Positions 62,126 to 64,000 of a DNA stretch of 64,000 nucleotides are shown here, piece after piece. A program made the position numbers and the translations under genes. The DNA is taken from contig JAUISW010000001.1 of the NCBI GenBank assembly GCA_030434875.1, positions 2,863,501 to 2,927,500 on the forward strand. Direction: 5' to 3'. The first letter of the stretch is position 1. The number at the start of each line of letters is the position of its first letter. The notes under the pieces are model-generated. The model did not search any database, was not told the origin of the DNA, and saw only the letters and a list, made by a program, of their open reading frames with translations. The DNA comes from Lachnospiraceae bacterium C1.1. GTDB lineage: Bacteria > Bacillota > Clostridia > Lachnospirales > Lachnospiraceae.

Positions 62126-63085
62126 TCAATTATCTTCTATCATAGCCAGTGCGCCATAAATATTCGAATCATCTCCAAGCGCAGCTTTTTTAAGCTCTAC
62201 GGTGTTTCTGATCGAAGGCATACAGTATCTGTCAACTTCCGCAAGGATCTTCTCCATAAAGAAATCTCCGACTGCTTCCATTACTCCGCCACCGTAAACA
62301 ACGATATCCGGACTAATGGTATTTATCATATTTCCGGTAGCGACAGCAAGGTAATGACATGCTCTGTCAACAGCCTCTAAAGTTACGGGATCCTTTGCAG
62401 CGATCGCCTTCTTTAAATTCTTGCTCTTAAATACGCCATTTTCTATTGTATCCGAAAGCATATTTTTTCTTCCGCGGTTTGTCTGCTGCATGATATAAGC
62501 ACTCATGCCCTTCTTACTGGAAAATGCCTCCAGGCATCCTCTCTGTCCACATCCGCAAAGAGGTCCCTCAGGATCGAGTATCATGTGTCCGTATTCTGCA
62601 GCCTTGTATTTATTACCGGTAAAGAGCTTACCATCAAGGATCAAGCCTCCACCCATTCCCGTGCCTACAAAAAATCCGACAACATTTTTATAACCTTTAG
62701 CAACGCCGTATTTATATTCTCCAAGAACACCGACATTAACATCATTTCCAATATAGAAAGGAATTCCCACTGCTTTTTCTATCGAGGATTTTATATCATA
62801 ATTCTTCCAGGGCAGATTTGGTGAAGTGAGCACGATTCCCGCGCCCTGATCGATAACTCCCGGAGCTCCAGCAGCAATAGCCTTAAATTTAGATTTCTTG
62901 ATATCAGAGTCCTTTATCATATCATTAACAACACTGATAATCACATTTTCAATGTTATTTACATCGTCTCCCATCTCCTTTGTTTTTTTCTTGAGACGAT
63001 AAACGATTTCCTTTTTTTCATTGAAAATTGCACCAAGAATTTTTGTTCCGCCGATATCCAGACAAATGTTATAAGATTCACCCAT
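62126..63085 (-). CDS. glcK: ROK-family glucokinase
   Basis: 319 residues. ATP motif DIGGTKILGAI at the N-terminus. Sugar-binding GNDVNVGVLGEYKYG and the ROK zinc cluster GHMILDPEGPLCGCGQRGCLEAF are present. No helix-turn-helix domain, so an enzyme rather than a repressor. Phosphorylates glucose or a similar hexose. GGAGC before ATG. Confidence 0.92.
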   Translation of the reverse strand: MGESYNICLDIGGTKILGAIFNEKKEIVYRLKKKTKEMGDDVNNIENVIISVVNDMIKDSDIKKSKFKAIAAGAPGVIDQGAGIVLTSPNLPWKNYDIKSSIEKAVGIPFYIGNDVNVGVLGEYKYGVAKGYKNVVGFFVGTGMGGGLILDGKLFTGNKYKAAEYGHMILDPEGPLCGCGQRGCLEAFSSKKGMSAYIMQQTNRGRKNMLSDTIENGVFKSKNLKKAIAAKDPVTLEAVDRACHYLAVATGNMINTISPDIVVYGGGVMEAVGDFFMEKILAEVDRYCMPSIRNTVELKKAALGDDSNIYGALAMIEDN

Positions 63086-63257
63086 TATTCTGCTCCCTTC
63101 TCAGCTTTTCAGCATTGCATATAACTGGCTTCTTTATTATTATCGTTATTTTTCAGCTTTTTCTTAACCTTTTTACACTAAACATTATAACTTTTAACCG
63201 AACATAATTCTACAGTGCGGAGCATGCAAGCCGGGTTCAAGTGCCCCTTCCACGCAA

Positions 63258-63289
63258 AAAAAGAGCAGCTAAAAGCTGCTCTTTTTTAG
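63258..63289 (-). terminator. tRNA-Leu terminator
   Basis: AGAGCAGCT-TTT-AGCTGCTCT followed by T residues on the minus strand, immediately after the tRNA. Confidence 0.9.
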
Positions 63290-63373
63290 TGCGGAAGGCG
63301 GGACTTGAACCCGCACAACATTGCTGTCACAAGATCCTTAGTCTTGCTCGTCTGCCAGTTCCGACACTTCCGC
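63290..63373 (-). tRNA. tRNA-Leu, anticodon AAG
   Basis: 84 bases. Acceptor GCGGAAG/CTTCCGC with discriminator A, T arm GCGGG-TTCAAGT-CCCGC, anticodon stem CAAGA/TCTTG around loop CTAAGGA (anticodon AAG), and a long variable arm as in class II tRNAs. CCA is not encoded. Confidence 0.92.
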
Positions 63374-63440
63374 GTGCCTATCTATAATACTAAAAGCTGA
63401 CAGATTTTGCAAGTACTTTTTTCAAATTTTTTTATTTTTT

Positions 63441-63902
63441 TCAGGCTTCCTTCCCGCCTCTTCTGAAAATAGTCCTGAAGATAAGACGTGTCAGCGGACC
63501 TGCAATTATAAACTGCATTCCATAAGCAGCCGGAAGATTCAAAGCCCATGTCTGGGCATAGGTTCCAAGGCTCGGTGTCTTAAAAAGGAATGTAGCGATA
63601 AGGCTCATGATCGGGCACATCAGCGCACAGATGCAGAATGAGATCGCATAGGTTATAAACTGAGGTCTGTCTGTAGGCTTCATAAATGAAAAAGCCAGCA
63701 TGGGTGCGATACGTCCTACAACGAAAAGTTCAAGGATGACCGCTATAGGCCACATGATCTTAAGCTCACTGAAAGCCATAATAAATACAGCATTTGTGCA
63801 TCCGCCCATGTTAACGGAAATGTTATAGCATATCATTCCATAAACCATTACGAAAGCCATGATCAGAGTAAAGACAACATTTTCAAGTTTTGTTTTAGGC
63901 AT
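63441..63902 (-). CDS. DUF2798-like membrane protein
   Basis: 153 residues with four hydrophobic segments in two similar halves (FTLIMAFVMVYGMICYNI and ISFCICALMCPIMSLIATF). This two-repeat arrangement is that of DUF2798 proteins. GGAGG precedes ATG. Function unknown. Confidence 0.75.
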   Translation of the reverse strand: MPKTKLENVVFTLIMAFVMVYGMICYNISVNMGGCTNAVFIMAFSELKIMWPIAVILELFVVGRIAPMLAFSFMKPTDRPQFITYAISFCICALMCPIMSLIATFLFKTPSLGTYAQTWALNLPAAYGMQFIIAGPLTRLIFRTIFRRGGKEA

Positions 63903-63956
63903 TTAAAACTTCCTCCCAATAAATAAATTTCCTTTGTAATTTTCCTATACAGCAAA

Positions 63957-63990
63957 AAAAGGACCGAGAAACTTTCGTCTCGATCCTTAT
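63957..63990. terminator. Hairpin at the window end
   Basis: AAGGACCGAGA pairs with TCTCGATCCTT around a short loop, with A- and T-rich flanks. It is 55 bp upstream of the DUF2798 gene and probably ends a gene beyond the window. Confidence 0.7.
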
Positions 63991-64000
63991 ATCTGCGACT

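Overview
The window looks like chromosome of an anaerobic, carbohydrate-degrading Firmicute of the Lachnospiraceae (Butyrivibrio/Pseudobutyrivibrio-like). The reasons are pectin/uronate catabolism, TAXI-type TRAP transport, a pyridine-nucleotide-motif-less thioredoxin reductase, a DUF6472-like cysteine protein, strong AGGAGG ribosome sites and AT-rich intergenic DNA. The genus is inference.

Layout. 0-5.6 kb: a plus-strand pectin operon (GH28 fragment, KdgK-like kinase, KduI, KduD, second KdgK, KDPG aldolase) ending in a strong terminator. 5.8-11.6 kb: an EamA exporter, an APC permease on the minus strand, and a 54-aa ORF plus SbcC/YhaN-like ATPase. 11.6-13.3 kb: an IS91-type HUH transposase with a small companion ORF. 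13.3-15 kb: a GH1 6-phospho-beta-glucosidase with promoter, BglG/LicT-type antiterminator site and terminator. 15-19.4 kb: a tight minus-strand operon SPFH - HAD - NudC - AraC - HAD - DUF6472-like. 19.5-23.5 kb: trxB-like/trxA, a small secreted protein, SstT and a membrane protein. 23.5-25.3 kb: a complete DDE insertion sequence with an 8-bp target duplication. 25.4-30.5 kb: PfkB kinase, HflX, PutP, PilZ. 30.6-34.7 kb: an amino-acid ABC transporter with a gamma-glutamyl hydrolase. 34.7-43.6 kb: SpoIIE-type phosphatase, PPK2 tandem kinase, EAL protein with a GGDEF remnant, an adenosine-deaminase/SLOG-like fusion and its helical neighbour. 44.3-45.4 kb: bioB under a BirA operator. 45.4-56 kb: a seven-gene acid-sugar catabolic operon (TAXI-TRAP, DapA-like aldolase, DUF386, PdxA2, Fe-ADH, four-carbon acid sugar kinase) divergent from a PrpR-like regulator. 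56-63.9 kb: MTA/SAH nucleosidase, a decaying tract with three damaged genes, a radical SAM protein, a response regulator, a ROK glucokinase, tRNA-Leu and DUF2798.

The most unusual content is not coding. (1) An 88-bp structured element occurs three times (two in tandem before kduD, one before putP). Each copy is bracketed by GGAG and ends in the Shine-Dalgarno of the next gene, and each can form a pseudoknot. (2) A ~145-bp three-hairpin repeat occurs in four full copies and one partial copy, with compensatory stem changes. One copy sits inside an msrA gene, and removing exactly 145 bp restores the reading frame. (3) Palindromes carrying GGGGACG and three long inverted-repeat elements fill several intergenic regions.
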